Notes: generated by a model from the sequence alone, not told the origin. A DNA stretch of 64,000 bases from Halomarinibacterium sedimenti (GCF_019312585.1 NZ_JAHWDP010000003.1:1-64000); one strand, 5' to 3'. Shown: positions 1 to 9,244, counted from the first letter of the stretch. A program made the numbers and translations.

Positions 1-2922
1 ACCGTTTTGGTCGGATAGCATTAACACAGTTCCTGCTGGAGAGATCAATTCAATATCTAAATCTCCATCGAAGGTATGGGTAATATCTAACGTCACAGTA
101 TCGATTGCATAATCAGTCCCTAATACGCCAGACTCTGCTACGGTTGCAGTAGATTCTGTTGGTGGTAGGTTCTCGTCAATAGCAGCTGGTAATCCATCAC
201 CACATTCGTTGATAGGTGAACCTCCAGCTCCAAAGGATACGGTATATCCGCACGCTTCATCTACGCTTAATAGTAAATCGGATGCGTTTACTGTTACGGT
301 ACCTGTTGTTCCGTCAAGGATAGCATCATACGGAGCAGCGGTTACGTTGTGTGTGTAGTGGATTGCCCAACTGTTAAACACACCATCATCAAAGGCTGGG
401 AACGCATCTTCTACCGTCATCGTCCAAGTTCCTAAGGTACTCTCACCGTCAAAGGCAGAAAGTGGGTTGTTAGGAATGAAACTACCATTAATGGTTGGTG
501 TTCCAGCAGCACACTCATCTTCTACAGGAGTGGCAGCTTCATCGTCAAGCGTTGCTACAATATTATCACCAGCACATCCATCTGGAGGAGCGGTAATATC
601 CCCTGGTCTATCTATGATGGTTACCATAGTTCCCGAAGGTGACTCTAGGGTTACAATAACATCACCCACCCAAGTGTGAGATATGTTTACATCTACATTT
701 AAATCGGTAATGATAAAGTCATCGGTAACATCTATGGTACTAGTTACCACAGTTGGAGCGGCTCCAAAAGGTAATCCTGGACTCGCACTTGCCGAATCGG
801 TTACAGGTGCAGGTTCTCCAATACACTGCAATACAGGCGCAATGATATCTTGAACTGTTACTTCTGTTTCACAAGTGGAAGTGTTTCCATTCACATCGGT
901 CACCACTACTGTAAAGGTATTAGCCCCAACATTGGCACATGTTAAATCGATGCTTGGTACCGTAGCAGGTGCTAGCGAAGCAAATGTAATACAGTAGTTA
1001 TTAAGCACTCCACTGTCTCCTCCTGCATCATCAAAGATATTTAGGGTCCAGTTTCCGTTAACAGGTTCTCCTGCAAAAAATGCATTCATTGGGCCTCCTT
1101 CTGGCTGGAAGGTTCCTGTAAATGGCGCAGTTCCTGTAGTTATACTTGGGAAACCATCCATAAATACTGTGTTGGTATAGTTATCACCAGCACCACCATT
1201 ATCACTCGACAGGTCTAATACAAGACCGTTGGGAGAGGTTAAGGTAATATCTAGGTCGGCATCAAAAGTGTGGGTTAGGTCTAAATCTACTCTATCGATA
1301 GCATAGTCAACACCTACAGTTCCTACGGTAGTTACCACCGCTGGAGAAGGATTCATAGCTCCTGGTCCTGTTCCAGTGGCTGGAATAGGAAGCCCATTGG
1401 GTCCACACTCGGTTACATCAGCCGCATTTGGATCTTCAAATGCTATAGATGCAACACCGCAGTTATCGTTTGCACTCAATAGTACTTCAGCAATGGTAAG
1501 GTTGTAATCTCCATTGGCGTCCAATGCTACGGTAACATCTTGACACGCTACTACTGGAGCTTCGTTGTCTACTACTGTAATATCAAAATCACAAGATACT
1601 GTATTACCATCGCTATCGGTTACTTCCATAGTTACTGTGGTAGTGCCCACAGGGAAAAAGCTTCCGCTAGGAGGTGTGGCAATAATATTGGCGGAGATAT
1701 CTCCATCTTCAGCATCGATAGCCGTACCAGAGAAATTCATCACCGCACCACATTGTCCTGGATCGTTGTTAATAGTAATGTCTGATGGACATGCTATTAA
1801 AGGTGCAGATCCAATGATGATTCCACTTATGTTTAAATCGAATACCCCATTGCTGGTACTAAACCCATGTACCATAATATAGTAATTGGAAGACCCATCG
1901 GTAGTAAAGTTTACAGTACTCTGTAACCCACCCGACGGACACGAAAAGTCATCATCATTACCCCCTACACACACTAGGGCACCACATACCCCACGATAAA
2001 CCGATATTTTAGTATCGTAGTTGGTATTGGGCGAACAGGTAGTAGCTGTTACATTCATTCCTGAGTTGGAAATATCATCGAACATATACCACACATCTGG
2101 TGCTGTTTGTGCCGCAGTACCACAAAAGGCTCCTGGTGCATCTATAGAACCAAAAGTAGTATAGCCATTGTAGGTTCCATTATCTACCACAATTGCATTG
2201 GCACATAGGTCGTTTGGTGGAGGTCCTGAGGCACGAATGGTCATGGCAAAGTTATTGGGCAATCCAAAGTTACGCGTACAACCATTATTAGAGGTAGCAC
2301 TTCCACAACGTGTTACAAATCCGTTACCGGTTTCTCCCACTGGCATAGCGCCTACCACAGGAGTCTCCCCCAGTACCCAAAACACATCATTACGGCTTGC
2401 AGTAAGCATTACGGTAATGGTGTTATCCACTTCAGTAGATACGTTTACAGGCGCTGGAAAGGTAAGTGTACGTTGATATAAAAACCCTAGTGTACCTGGT
2501 GTAATGGCTTGCGTAAAGGTAGAACCGGGAACTAAGATACCCGGACCAGAACCACATGGACCTGTCGCCCCACTGGTAGGGCAGGCTGTATATACACGAA
2601 CGGTTAAGTTGTAAGGTGCCGCCGAAGCAAGGTTAAAGAGGTCTACAGTAATGCTAGTAAGTTGCCTTTCGGTGCCTGCTAATAAAATAGCATCTCCCAT
2701 AGAATGGTTAGGGCCTCCCGTTGTAGTGGTAATTTCTGCTCCTGTGGTGCTGAGATGGGTTGTGTTATAAATAACAGCATTCAATGCCCGGTTTTGTCCA
2801 GGATCTTGATATGAAGATGCATCTATACCACGTGCCGTAGCATAGCGATCCTTTTGTGCATTCACTTGCCAAAAAAAGCTTGTAACAAGTAACACAAAAA
2901 ACAAAAAAGTAGTTTTTTTCAT
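1..2922 (-). CDS. Large secreted multidomain protein (PPC-like, HYR-like and P/Homo B domains), 3' end outside window
   Basis: The reading frame is open from the ATG at 2922 to the window edge (974 codons, no stop), so the C-terminus is missing. The start MKKTTFLFFVLLV is a signal peptide ending near residue 22 (VNAQ). Residues about 20-230 form a beta-rich region. Residues about 235-350 resemble a PPC/choice-of-anchor module (PDVWYMF, cysteine-rich). From about residue 368 there are HYR-like modules (ACPSDITI, VTDSDGNTVSC). Three proprotein-convertase P/Homo B-like domains follow, at about 530-645, 715-860 and 920 to the edge; the first and third both carry a THTFD.DLDI motif. A surface or secreted role is inferred; a C-terminal T9SS sorting domain would be expected outside the window. 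No catalytic domain is visible in the part seen. Confidence 0.85.
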   Translation of the reverse strand, partial: MKKTTFLFFVLLVTSFFWQVNAQKDRYATARGIDASSYQDPGQNRALNAVIYNTTHLSTTGAEITTTTGGPNHSMGDAILLAGTERQLTSITVDLFNLASAAPYNLTVRVYTACPTSGATGPCGSGPGILVPGSTFTQAITPGTLGFLYQRTLTFPAPVNVSTEVDNTITVMLTASRNDVFWVLGETPVVGAMPVGETGNGFVTRCGSATSNNGCTRNFGLPNNFAMTIRASGPPPNDLCANAIVVDNGTYNGYTTFGSIDAPGAFCGTAAQTAPDVWYMFDDISNSGMNVTATTCSPNTNYDTKISVYRGVCGALVCVGGNDDDFSCPSGGLQSTVNFTTDGSSNYYIMVHGFSTSNGVFDLNISGIIIGSAPLIACPSDITINNDPGQCGAVMNFSGTAIDAEDGDISANIIATPPSGSFFPVGTTTVTMEVTDSDGNTVSCDFDITVVDNEAPVVACQDVTVALDANGDYNLTIAEVLLSANDNCGVASIAFEDPNAADVTECGPNGLPIPATGTGPGAMNPSPAVVTTVGTVGVDYAIDRVDLDLTHTFDADLDITLTSPNGLVLDLSSDNGGAGDNYTNTVFMDGFPSITTGTAPFTGTFQPEGGPMNAFFAGEPVNGNWTLNIFDDAGGDSGVLNNYCITFASLAPATVPSIDLTCANVGANTFTVVVTDVNGNTSTCETEVTVQDIIAPVLQCIGEPAPVTDSASASPGLPFGAAPTVVTSTIDVTDDFIITDLNVDVNISHTWVGDVIVTLESPSGTMVTIIDRPGDITAPPDGCAGDNIVATLDDEAATPVEDECAAGTPTINGSFIPNNPLSAFDGESTLGTWTMTVEDAFPAFDDGVFNSWAIHYTHNVTAAPYDAILDGTTGTVTVNASDLLLSVDEACGYTVSFGAGGSPINECGDGLPAAIDENLPPTESTATVAESGVLGTDYAIDTVTLDITHTFDGDLDIELISPAGTVLMLSDQNG

Positions 2923-3288
2923 AGAGTTAATTAGGTTTAAAATTTCAATCAAATGTAGCTGAAAAAACAATCCGTAGTTAAAAAGCAAATAACAATTTTT
3001 AGTGTGATTAAAAGGCTCGTAAATGCTCATATTTCAGTAGTTTAGAGGGTGTGAAAATGGGTTTTTCTTCTCCTCTATTTGCTTGTTTTTTTGAAAAAAT
3101 AATCTAGCGACTAGGTAGGTTTATATTTTTATAAATTAATTGCTTATGAGCACTCCCCTTCCAACTATCTATTTCTAAAATAAACTTGTCCCGAACAAAC
3201 TACCTCCTTAGGTTAAATTATTATAAACCTATCTATATTCCATTTCTTTTTACACTAATTTAGCTTCATAATAAAACACTCCCCGCAT
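2923..3288. other. Divergent intergenic region, 366 bp
   Basis: This AT-rich spacer separates two divergent genes. It holds a TACATTTG element for the leftward gene and a weaker TAATTTAG (3256-3263) in front of the rightward kinase gene. I see no convincing short ORF, RNA gene or hairpin terminator in it. Confidence 0.6.
2950..2957 (-). promoter_or_regulatory. Candidate -7 element (TACATTTG) for the secreted HYR/P-domain gene
   Basis: On the minus strand TACATTTG is a perfect match to the Bacteroidota TAnnTTTG element and ends 27 nt before the ATG at 2922. No TTTG element was found at the usual 17-23 nt spacing, so the -33 half is weak. Confidence 0.45.
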
Positions 3289-4356
3289 ATGTTTTTAAGG
3301 CTCCCTAAAATTGTTACCTCTTTACCCAGCGCCATCATTATTACCACCGTTGCCATCATAGGCATTACAGGCCTCGATTATCTTACTGGAGCAGAACTAT
3401 CCTTTTCAATATTTTACCTTATACCCCTATCACTTTTTGCCCTTTATCACAAATCGGGCAAAACTAGTATTGTACTATTTTCAATACTAGCAGGAATTGG
3501 TTGGTTTCTTGTAGATAGTCAAACCAAAGTGTATACATCTGCCTTTTACCCCATTTGGAATGCCTTTGTGCGCTTTACCATCTTTAGTTCGTTTGGGCTT
3601 TTACTTTATTTCTATAAAATGCGCCAACTAGCTTCTCACGAAAAAAACAAACAATTAAACCTAGTTAATACCGAAAAAAACAAATTCCTTGGTATGGCGG
3701 CACATGACTTGCGTAATCCCATTAATGGTATAAACACAATCACCAATATGCTGCTGCAAGATCCCGAATACCAAATTACACCTCCTACTAAACAAATGCT
3801 GGAGCTTGTAAACCAGTTAAGCAACAATATGCTATCTCTTATTAAAAACCTACTAGATGTTTCAAAAATAGAATCGGGGCATATTACGCTGGAAAAGAAA
3901 TCGTTGGATTATGTCGCTTTTATTTCAGAAAAAATTACGGTGCATAACCTTCTAGCCAAAAGGAAACACATCAACATTGTATTGGAAACACAAAAGCCTT
4001 CGCTTAGGGCTACCTTCGACCCCAATTATATTGCCGAAGTACTAGAAAACCTTCTTTCCAATGCCGTAAAGTATGCACCCAACCATACCTCAGTGACCGT
4101 ACGTGTTTTTGAAGACCCAAACACCATCACTACCCAAGTGATAGATGAAGGCCCAGGCATATCGCCAGCAGAGCAACAACGGTTGTTTCGTTATTTCCAA
4201 ACCGCTAGCAGCCAGCCTACCGCCGGGGAAGTCACCACTGGCCTAGGGCTTGCCATTGCCAAAAAAGTAATCACCGCACACCAAGGCACCATTGGCGTAA
4301 CCAGTGAACTGGGACATGGCGCTACGTTTTACTATTGTTTTCCGAAGGGGGATTAA
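3289..4356 (+). CDS. Membrane-bound sensor histidine kinase (HisKA-HATPase), orphan
   Basis: 355 aa. The N-terminal 110 residues hold about four hydrophobic helices with no recognisable extracytoplasmic sensor domain. The kinase core follows. The H-box is AAHDLRNPINGI with the phospho-accepting histidine at residue 139. The N-box is NLLSNAVKYAP near 254-264, G1 is DEGPGIS at 286-292 and G2 is GLGLAIAKK at 318-326. There is no receiver domain in the protein and no response-regulator gene beside it, so its partner is unknown. It is transcribed alone; the next gene converges on it. The signal could be sensed through the membrane helices, but that is inference. Confidence 0.9.
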   Translation: MFLRLPKIVTSLPSAIIITTVAIIGITGLDYLTGAELSFSIFYLIPLSLFALYHKSGKTSIVLFSILAGIGWFLVDSQTKVYTSAFYPIWNAFVRFTIFSSFGLLLYFYKMRQLASHEKNKQLNLVNTEKNKFLGMAAHDLRNPINGINTITNMLLQDPEYQITPPTKQMLELVNQLSNNMLSLIKNLLDVSKIESGHITLEKKSLDYVAFISEKITVHNLLAKRKHINIVLETQKPSLRATFDPNYIAEVLENLLSNAVKYAPNHTSVTVRVFEDPNTITTQVIDEGPGISPAEQQRLFRYFQTASSQPTAGEVTTGLGLAIAKKVITAHQGTIGVTSELGHGATFYYCFPKGD

Positions 4357-4387
4357 AGGGGTGTCCGGGATTGTCATGCTTCTTCCC

Positions 4388-4437
4388 GTCCTCTGTCTTA
4401 AGTCTTACGTCCTACGTCTTACAGTCTTAAGTCCTAC
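4388..4437. repeat. Degenerate tandem heptamer repeat (GTCTTAC-type)
   Basis: About seven consecutive copies of a 7-base unit (GTCTTAA, GTCTTAC, GTCCTAC variants) lie between the kinase stop and the end of the FAD/Fe-S oxidoreductase gene. One extra A interrupts the phase at 4423. The repeat is noncoding and fills most of the short convergent spacer. Function unknown. Confidence 0.75.
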
Positions 4438-4465
4438 CATCTTGACTCTTGGCTCCAGAATCTCA

Positions 4466-7417
4466 TTACTCCACCACCAACGCCTTCCGAAGTACCGTCA
4501 CAGGATGCACTGCCTCCCGCCCAGTCCCATCCTTAATCTGATGGCGGCAACTGGTACCATTGGCGACAATCACCACGTCTTCTCCAGCCTTCCGAACCGC
4601 AGGCAATAGCTTAAGTTCCCCTATTTGCATACTCACCGCATAGTGTTCCTGTTCATAGCCAAAGCTCCCTGCCATTCCGCAACAACCCGAGGGGATCAAG
4701 GTGGGTTTATAGTTGAGCGGTAGGTTTAAGATATCGAAGGTGACCTTTTGGGTGCTTAAGGCCTTTTGGTGGCAGTGTACGTGTACTTTAAGGGTTAAGG
4801 GATCTTGCGTAAAGTGTTGCGGTCCTATTCTACCCGCTTGGGCTTCGGCAGCAAGGAACTCCTCTATCAACAAGGTATGCTTGGCAATATGGGTGGCAGC
4901 CTCCACATCACTGGCAAGCCGCACATACTCATCCCGAAAGCCTAAAATAGCCGAGGGTTCTATCCCTACTAATGGGGTGTCATTTGAGACTTGGTGCTGT
5001 AGATGGGCAATATTGGCATCGATGGTTTGTTTGGCTTCCTTTAAAAAGCCCTTGCTTAATAGTGCTCTGGCACTATCCAAACTGGTGATTAACCCTACAT
5101 CGTAGCCCAATCCTGATAGTAATTGGAAGGCGTCTTTAGCAAGGTCTGCCTCTAGGTAGTTACTAAACTCATCTACAAACAGTACTACACTTCTATTTTG
5201 TTTAACTCCTTGATACTGCTTATGTTCAAATCCTTTATCGAAAGTTTTGATTGAAAGTAATGGCAGCGATCGTTGCGGGGCAATACCGCTGTATTTCTTT
5301 ATAATGCTGCTGCTTATGGGGTTCCTAAAAAGGAAGTTAGCGAGTCTAGGATATTTGGATGCCTGTTGAGTGTACAAGCTACTTTTTCCTAAGAGCTTGG
5401 TGGCACGCGAAGGCTTTTTGCGTAGGTGCTGCTGAAATAATACCTCCATCTTAGCGGTTGCCATATCCACATTACTTGGGCACTCCGTAGCACAGGCCTT
5501 ACAGCCCACACACAAATCGAAGGCCTCCTGAACGGCGGGAGCAGTATAATCAAAAGCACTCGGCTCCTGACTTAGTAATTCACGTAAGACGTTGGCGCGT
5601 CCGCGGGTGGTGTCCTTTTCGTTTCGGGTGGCGTGGTAGCTAGGGCACAACATCCCATGGCTGTGTTCGGTTTTACGGCAGTCGCCGCTCCCATTGCACT
5701 TTTCGGCAAGACGTAGGAGTCCGCCGGAGTCGGAGAAGTTAAGGAAGGTTTTTTTCTCGACTTGCTTTTTACTAGGCACTTCGACAGGCTCAGTGTGACT
5801 TAAAGCATAGGAAGTACGCAGGCTTTCGTCCATTGGCCAGGCATCGGTAATCTTGCCAGGGTTAAAGATGTTCTGGGGGTCAAAGGTGTGTTTAATTTGC
5901 TGTAGTAAGGCAAAGTTGGCTTCGCCTATCTGTCCTTTTAGGAATTCGGCACGTACAATCCCATCCCCATGCTCTCCTGAAAAGGAACCTTGGTAATGCT
6001 TTACCAGTGATGCCACGGCAGTGGTGATTTCCCTAAACAGAGCAACATCTTCTTTTTTCTTTAGATTTAATATAGGGCGAAGGTGTAACTCACCTGCGCC
6101 AGCATGGGCATAATACACCGCCTCCTGCCCAAATTTCTTCATTAAGGCGCTAAACTCCTTGATATAGGCGGGTAAGTCTTCTAGGGCAACGGCGGTATCT
6201 TCTATACACGCCACCGCCTTTCGGTCTCCTACCATATTGCCTAACAACCCGAGTCCTGCCTTGCGAAGTTCCAGCGCCAAGGTGATTTCCTCGCCGCGTA
6301 ACACGGTTTGGGTATCGCTTAAGCCACTTTGGGTAAGGTTTTGTTGTAGGGCTTGTATTTGTGTTTCAAGTCCTTCTGGGGTGGTATCACGCAATTCTAG
6401 GAGTAACACCGCCTTAGGTGTCCCTTGGATAAAGAATCGGTACGGGAGATAGGTTTTGTTGTTCTTGGTACAATCTAAGATGACATCGTCCATCAACTCA
6501 CAGGTATAGAGGTTGTGCCTCATAGCTACCACTACATCATTCATACAGGCATCTAGGGTGTTGTATTGGGTGGCTATCATAGCCGTATGCGCTGGCGGAA
6601 GGTCGTCAAGTTGTACGGTGATTTCTGTAGTAAAGGTTAGTGTACCCTCGCTTCCGCAAAGGAGTTTACACAAATTGAACGGTTGATTACTCTCTGTAGA
6701 AAATGCTTCACTGTCTAACAAGGTATCGACGGCATAACCTGTATTGCGACGGTGAATGCTTGGCTTAGGAAACTCTTTCCGAATTTCTTGTTGAATGTTT
6801 TCTTCTGAAAGTTTACTGTACAACTCCTTGTATAGTTGCCCTTCTAGTGTGGGGAGTTTCAGTTTGTTTTGTAGGGTTTCCGAAGTGATTTCAGAAAAGG
6901 TCACCACTTCCCCATTAGATAAGACCGTTTCTAACGACAGTACTTTATCTCTAGTAACCCCGTACTGAATGGAGGTAGTTCCACTACTATTGTTACCCAC
7001 CATACCGCCTATCATACACCGATTGCTGGTGGAAGTGTTAGGCCCGAAGAAGAGTCCGTAGGGCTCTAGATAGGTATTCAATTCATCCCGAATGACGCCC
7101 GGTTGCACGGTAACGGTTTTCTTTTGGGTATCTACCGAAAGGATTTGGGTAAAGTATTTGGAAACATCCACCACAATCCCCTCGCCTACACATTGTCCGG
7201 CCAGCGAAGTACCTGCGGTTCTAGGAATAAGAGACGTTTTGTTTTCTGAAGCAAACTTAATGAGTTGCTGGATGCCTTCTTTGTTCTTCGGAAAGGCTAC
7301 TGCCAAAGGCAGCTTTCGATACACCGAAGCATCGGTAGCATATAATTGTTTATAGAGGGTATCATAAAACAGATCTCCTTCAAATTCTTTTGCAAAAGCA
7401 GCTAATAGGTCATTCAT
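4466..7417 (-). CDS. FAD-linked oxidase / Fe-S / CCG-domain oxidoreductase (D-lactate or glycolate dehydrogenase type)
   Basis: Three parts are fused. The first is a FAD-binding oxidase half (PRTAGTSLAGQCVG, NNSSGT, and the C-terminal GSFSGEHGDGIVR). Next is a ferredoxin-like 4Fe-4S region (CNGSGDCRK, and CVGCKACATECPSNV). Last is a cysteine-rich CCG domain (VHCHQKAL, then SGCCGMAGSFGYE). This layout is that of large single-chain D-lactate/2-hydroxyacid dehydrogenases that pass electrons to the quinone pool; the exact substrate cannot be told. The frame stays open to 7462, but I prefer the start MNDLLAAFAKEF at 7417, because the 15 residues before it look like leader sequence. A REP-like repeat lies in frame in the linker between the FAD and Fe-S parts (5777-5799). 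The gene is GC-richer than most of the window. Confidence 0.85.
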   Translation of the reverse strand: MNDLLAAFAKEFEGDLFYDTLYKQLYATDASVYRKLPLAVAFPKNKEGIQQLIKFASENKTSLIPRTAGTSLAGQCVGEGIVVDVSKYFTQILSVDTQKKTVTVQPGVIRDELNTYLEPYGLFFGPNTSTSNRCMIGGMVGNNSSGTTSIQYGVTRDKVLSLETVLSNGEVVTFSEITSETLQNKLKLPTLEGQLYKELYSKLSEENIQQEIRKEFPKPSIHRRNTGYAVDTLLDSEAFSTESNQPFNLCKLLCGSEGTLTFTTEITVQLDDLPPAHTAMIATQYNTLDACMNDVVVAMRHNLYTCELMDDVILDCTKNNKTYLPYRFFIQGTPKAVLLLELRDTTPEGLETQIQALQQNLTQSGLSDTQTVLRGEEITLALELRKAGLGLLGNMVGDRKAVACIEDTAVALEDLPAYIKEFSALMKKFGQEAVYYAHAGAGELHLRPILNLKKKEDVALFREITTAVASLVKHYQGSFSGEHGDGIVRAEFLKGQIGEANFALLQQIKHTFDPQNIFNPGKITDAWPMDESLRTSYALSHTEPVEVPSKKQVEKKTFLNFSDSGGLLRLAEKCNGSGDCRKTEHSHGMLCPSYHATRNEKDTTRGRANVLRELLSQEPSAFDYTAPAVQEAFDLCVGCKACATECPSNVDMATAKMEVLFQQHLRKKPSRATKLLGKSSLYTQQASKYPRLANFLFRNPISSSIIKKYSGIAPQRSLPLLSIKTFDKGFEHKQYQGVKQNRSVVLFVDEFSNYLEADLAKDAFQLLSGLGYDVGLITSLDSARALLSKGFLKEAKQTIDANIAHLQHQVSNDTPLVGIEPSAILGFRDEYVRLASDVEAATHIAKHTLLIEEFLAAEAQAGRIGPQHFTQDPLTLKVHVHCHQKALSTQKVTFDILNLPLNYKPTLIPSGCCGMAGSFGYEQEHYAVSMQIGELKLLPAVRKAGEDVVIVANGTSCRHQIKDGTGREAVHPVTVLRKALVVE

Positions 7418-7525
7418 ATCCTTACTGGTAAAAGTAAAAAACACTTTTAACATCTTTAACAAAAGATTGGATAAAACCGTTTTTATCTTAGTACAACATT
7501 AACTAAAAGTAAATACTTGTCGTTG

Positions 7526-7533
7526 TACATTTG
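7526..7533 (+). promoter_or_regulatory. Candidate -7 element TACATTTG for the small outer-membrane protein gene
   Basis: This is a perfect TAnnTTTG match 25 nt before the ATG at 7559. No clear TTG element sits at the expected -33 distance. Confidence 0.45.
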
Positions 7534-7558
7534 TCTAAACTATTAAACAATCTATATT

Positions 7559-8047
7559 ATGAAGAAAATCATTTTTGCTGTAATAGCTATGATAGCTATT
7601 ACTTTTACGGCACAATCACAAACCATATCCAAAAATGCTATTGGACTACGTTTAGGCGACAGTGACGGTTTTGGAACCGAAGTGAGTTACCAGCGAGCTG
7701 TGGGTGATAACAATCGATTAGAGATTGATTTAGGGTGGCGTTCAAACAGTAATTTTGATGCTTATCGAATCACAGGTCTATACCAATGGGTTTGGAATAT
7801 AGACGGAGGTTTTAACTGGTATGCAGGTGTTGGGGGTGGTGTGGCACAGGTAAACTTCGATGATGATTTTGGAGATTTTGACGACGACACTGAAACCTAT
7901 TTGTATGGCGCAGGAGATATTGGTATAGAATACAATTTTGATATTCCGTTGCTTATCTCTTTAGACTTTAGACCTGAATTTGGTTTTGGTCAATTTAATG
8001 ATGATTTAGATTTAGATATCGCATTAGGATTACGTTATCAGTTTTAA
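7559..8047 (+). CDS. Small outer-membrane beta-barrel-like protein
   Basis: 162 aa. The signal peptide MKKIIFAVIAMIAITFTAQSQ is followed by alternating hydrophobic/polar strands rich in Gly, Phe, Tyr and Trp. The chain ends in RYQF with a terminal Phe, as expected for a barrel inserted by BamA. The middle carries an acidic Asp-rich loop (residues about 100-111). Its length would fit an eight-stranded barrel, which is inference. The gene stands alone, with its own promoter element and a strong terminator just downstream. No specific function can be assigned. Confidence 0.75.
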   Translation: MKKIIFAVIAMIAITFTAQSQTISKNAIGLRLGDSDGFGTEVSYQRAVGDNNRLEIDLGWRSNSNFDAYRITGLYQWVWNIDGGFNWYAGVGGGVAQVNFDDDFGDFDDDTETYLYGAGDIGIEYNFDIPLLISLDFRPEFGFGQFNDDLDLDIALGLRYQF

Positions 8048-8070
8048 TTGCCCCCGGAATTATACTACTA

Positions 8071-8098
8071 AACCCTGCTTTTGAGCGGGGTTTTTTTG
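8071..8098 (+). terminator. Rho-independent terminator after the small outer-membrane protein gene
   Basis: An 8-bp stem, AACCCTGC with GCGGGGTT (one G-T pair), closes a 6-nt loop and is followed by a T run. It ends right before the stop of bshA on the other strand. Confidence 0.85.
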
Positions 8099-8099
8099 T

Positions 8100-9236
8100 T
8101 TATGATACGGAAGCCACAGACAATGCCTTTTCGTAAACGGCTTCATACAAGGGAACAATGTTATCGGTTTGAAACTTAGTAGCCGATTCCTTAGCTCGCT
8201 TTTTGAATTGTTTTAGGGTGTCTTCATCTTTAAGAATGGCTAAAGCGTGTGCTGCCATACCTTCTACGTCCCCTATTTCATTTAAATAACCGCTTATTCC
8301 ATGTTCGTTTACCTCTGGCAACCCACCTGTATTAGTGGACACCACAGGAACACCACTTGCCATAGCTTCTAGAGCGGATAACCCGAAGCTTTCCTTTTCA
8401 GAAGGCAATAAAAATAAGTCGGTGAAGCAGAGAATCTTATTTACCTCGTCACTGTTTCCTAGGAAGAGTACTTTGTCTGCAATCCCTAATTTGTGGCAAA
8501 GTGCTTCAGCCCCTTCCTTTTCAGGACCTTCCCCTACCATAATCAATTTTGAAGGAATGGACTGTTGTATTTTGTAAAATACTGCTATCACGTCCATAAT
8601 GCGTTTTACGGGCCGAAGATTACTAACATGGGTAATGATTCGCTCATTCTCTTGTGCCATCATTCCGCGTTGGCAGTCTGTAAATGTATTGGTATGCTTT
8701 TCCAAATCGATGAAGTTGGGTACTACATCAATCTCTCTTTGTACATCGAAAAGTCGTAAGGTATCGTTCTTTAAGCTTTCAGAAACGGAAGTCACAGCAT
8801 CACTTTTATTAATACTGAACGTTACAGCTGGTTTATAGAAGGGATGGTTTCCTACTAGCGTGATATCGGTACCGTGAAGGGTAGTAACCATTGGAATTTT
8901 AATGCCAACTTCTTCTAACATCTTTTTTGCCATATAGCCTGCATACGCGTGTGGAATGGCATAATGTACATGCAAAAGGTCTAATTTGTGTTCGCGAACT
9001 ACATTGACTAATTTACTAGATAGGGCTAATTCGTAGGGTTGGTATTGGAATAATGGATATTGTGGAACCACCACTTCGTGAAAGTGAATATGATGTGATA
9101 GTAATTCCAGCTTTACGGGTTGTTTGTAAGTAATAAAATGAACTTCGTACCCTTTATCTGCTAAAGCAATACCTAGCTCCGTCGCTACTACACCACTACC
9201 TCCAAAGGTAGGATAACAAACCATTCCTATTTTCAT
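8100..9236 (-). CDS. bshA: N-acetyl-alpha-D-glucosaminyl L-malate synthase BshA
   Basis: 378 aa GT4-family glycosyltransferase. The N-terminus MKIGMVCYPTFGGSGVVA and the HFITYKQP / HVHYAIPHA motifs are typical of BshA, and the C-terminal half has the donor-site pattern LPSEKESFGLSALEAMASG. It joins GlcNAc from UDP-GlcNAc to L-malate, the first step of bacillithiol synthesis in the cytoplasm. It is the last gene of a tight leftward operon, 8 nt after the NagZ/beta-lactamase fusion gene. The other bsh genes are not in this window. Confidence 0.93.
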   Translation of the reverse strand: MKIGMVCYPTFGGSGVVATELGIALADKGYEVHFITYKQPVKLELLSHHIHFHEVVVPQYPLFQYQPYELALSSKLVNVVREHKLDLLHVHYAIPHAYAGYMAKKMLEEVGIKIPMVTTLHGTDITLVGNHPFYKPAVTFSINKSDAVTSVSESLKNDTLRLFDVQREIDVVPNFIDLEKHTNTFTDCQRGMMAQENERIITHVSNLRPVKRIMDVIAVFYKIQQSIPSKLIMVGEGPEKEGAEALCHKLGIADKVLFLGNSDEVNKILCFTDLFLLPSEKESFGLSALEAMASGVPVVSTNTGGLPEVNEHGISGYLNEIGDVEGMAAHALAILKDEDTLKQFKKRAKESATKFQTDNIVPLYEAVYEKALSVASVS

Positions 9237-9244
9237 ATTAGTAT

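Noticed and set aside
467-2476. Four rightward ORFs of 70-105 codons
   Set aside because: They lie inside the leftward gene for the HYR/P-domain protein, whose frame is open through the whole stretch with recognisable domains.
4713-5105. 130-codon rightward ORF
   Set aside because: It is antisense to the CCG domain of the FAD/Fe-S oxidoreductase and has no family features.
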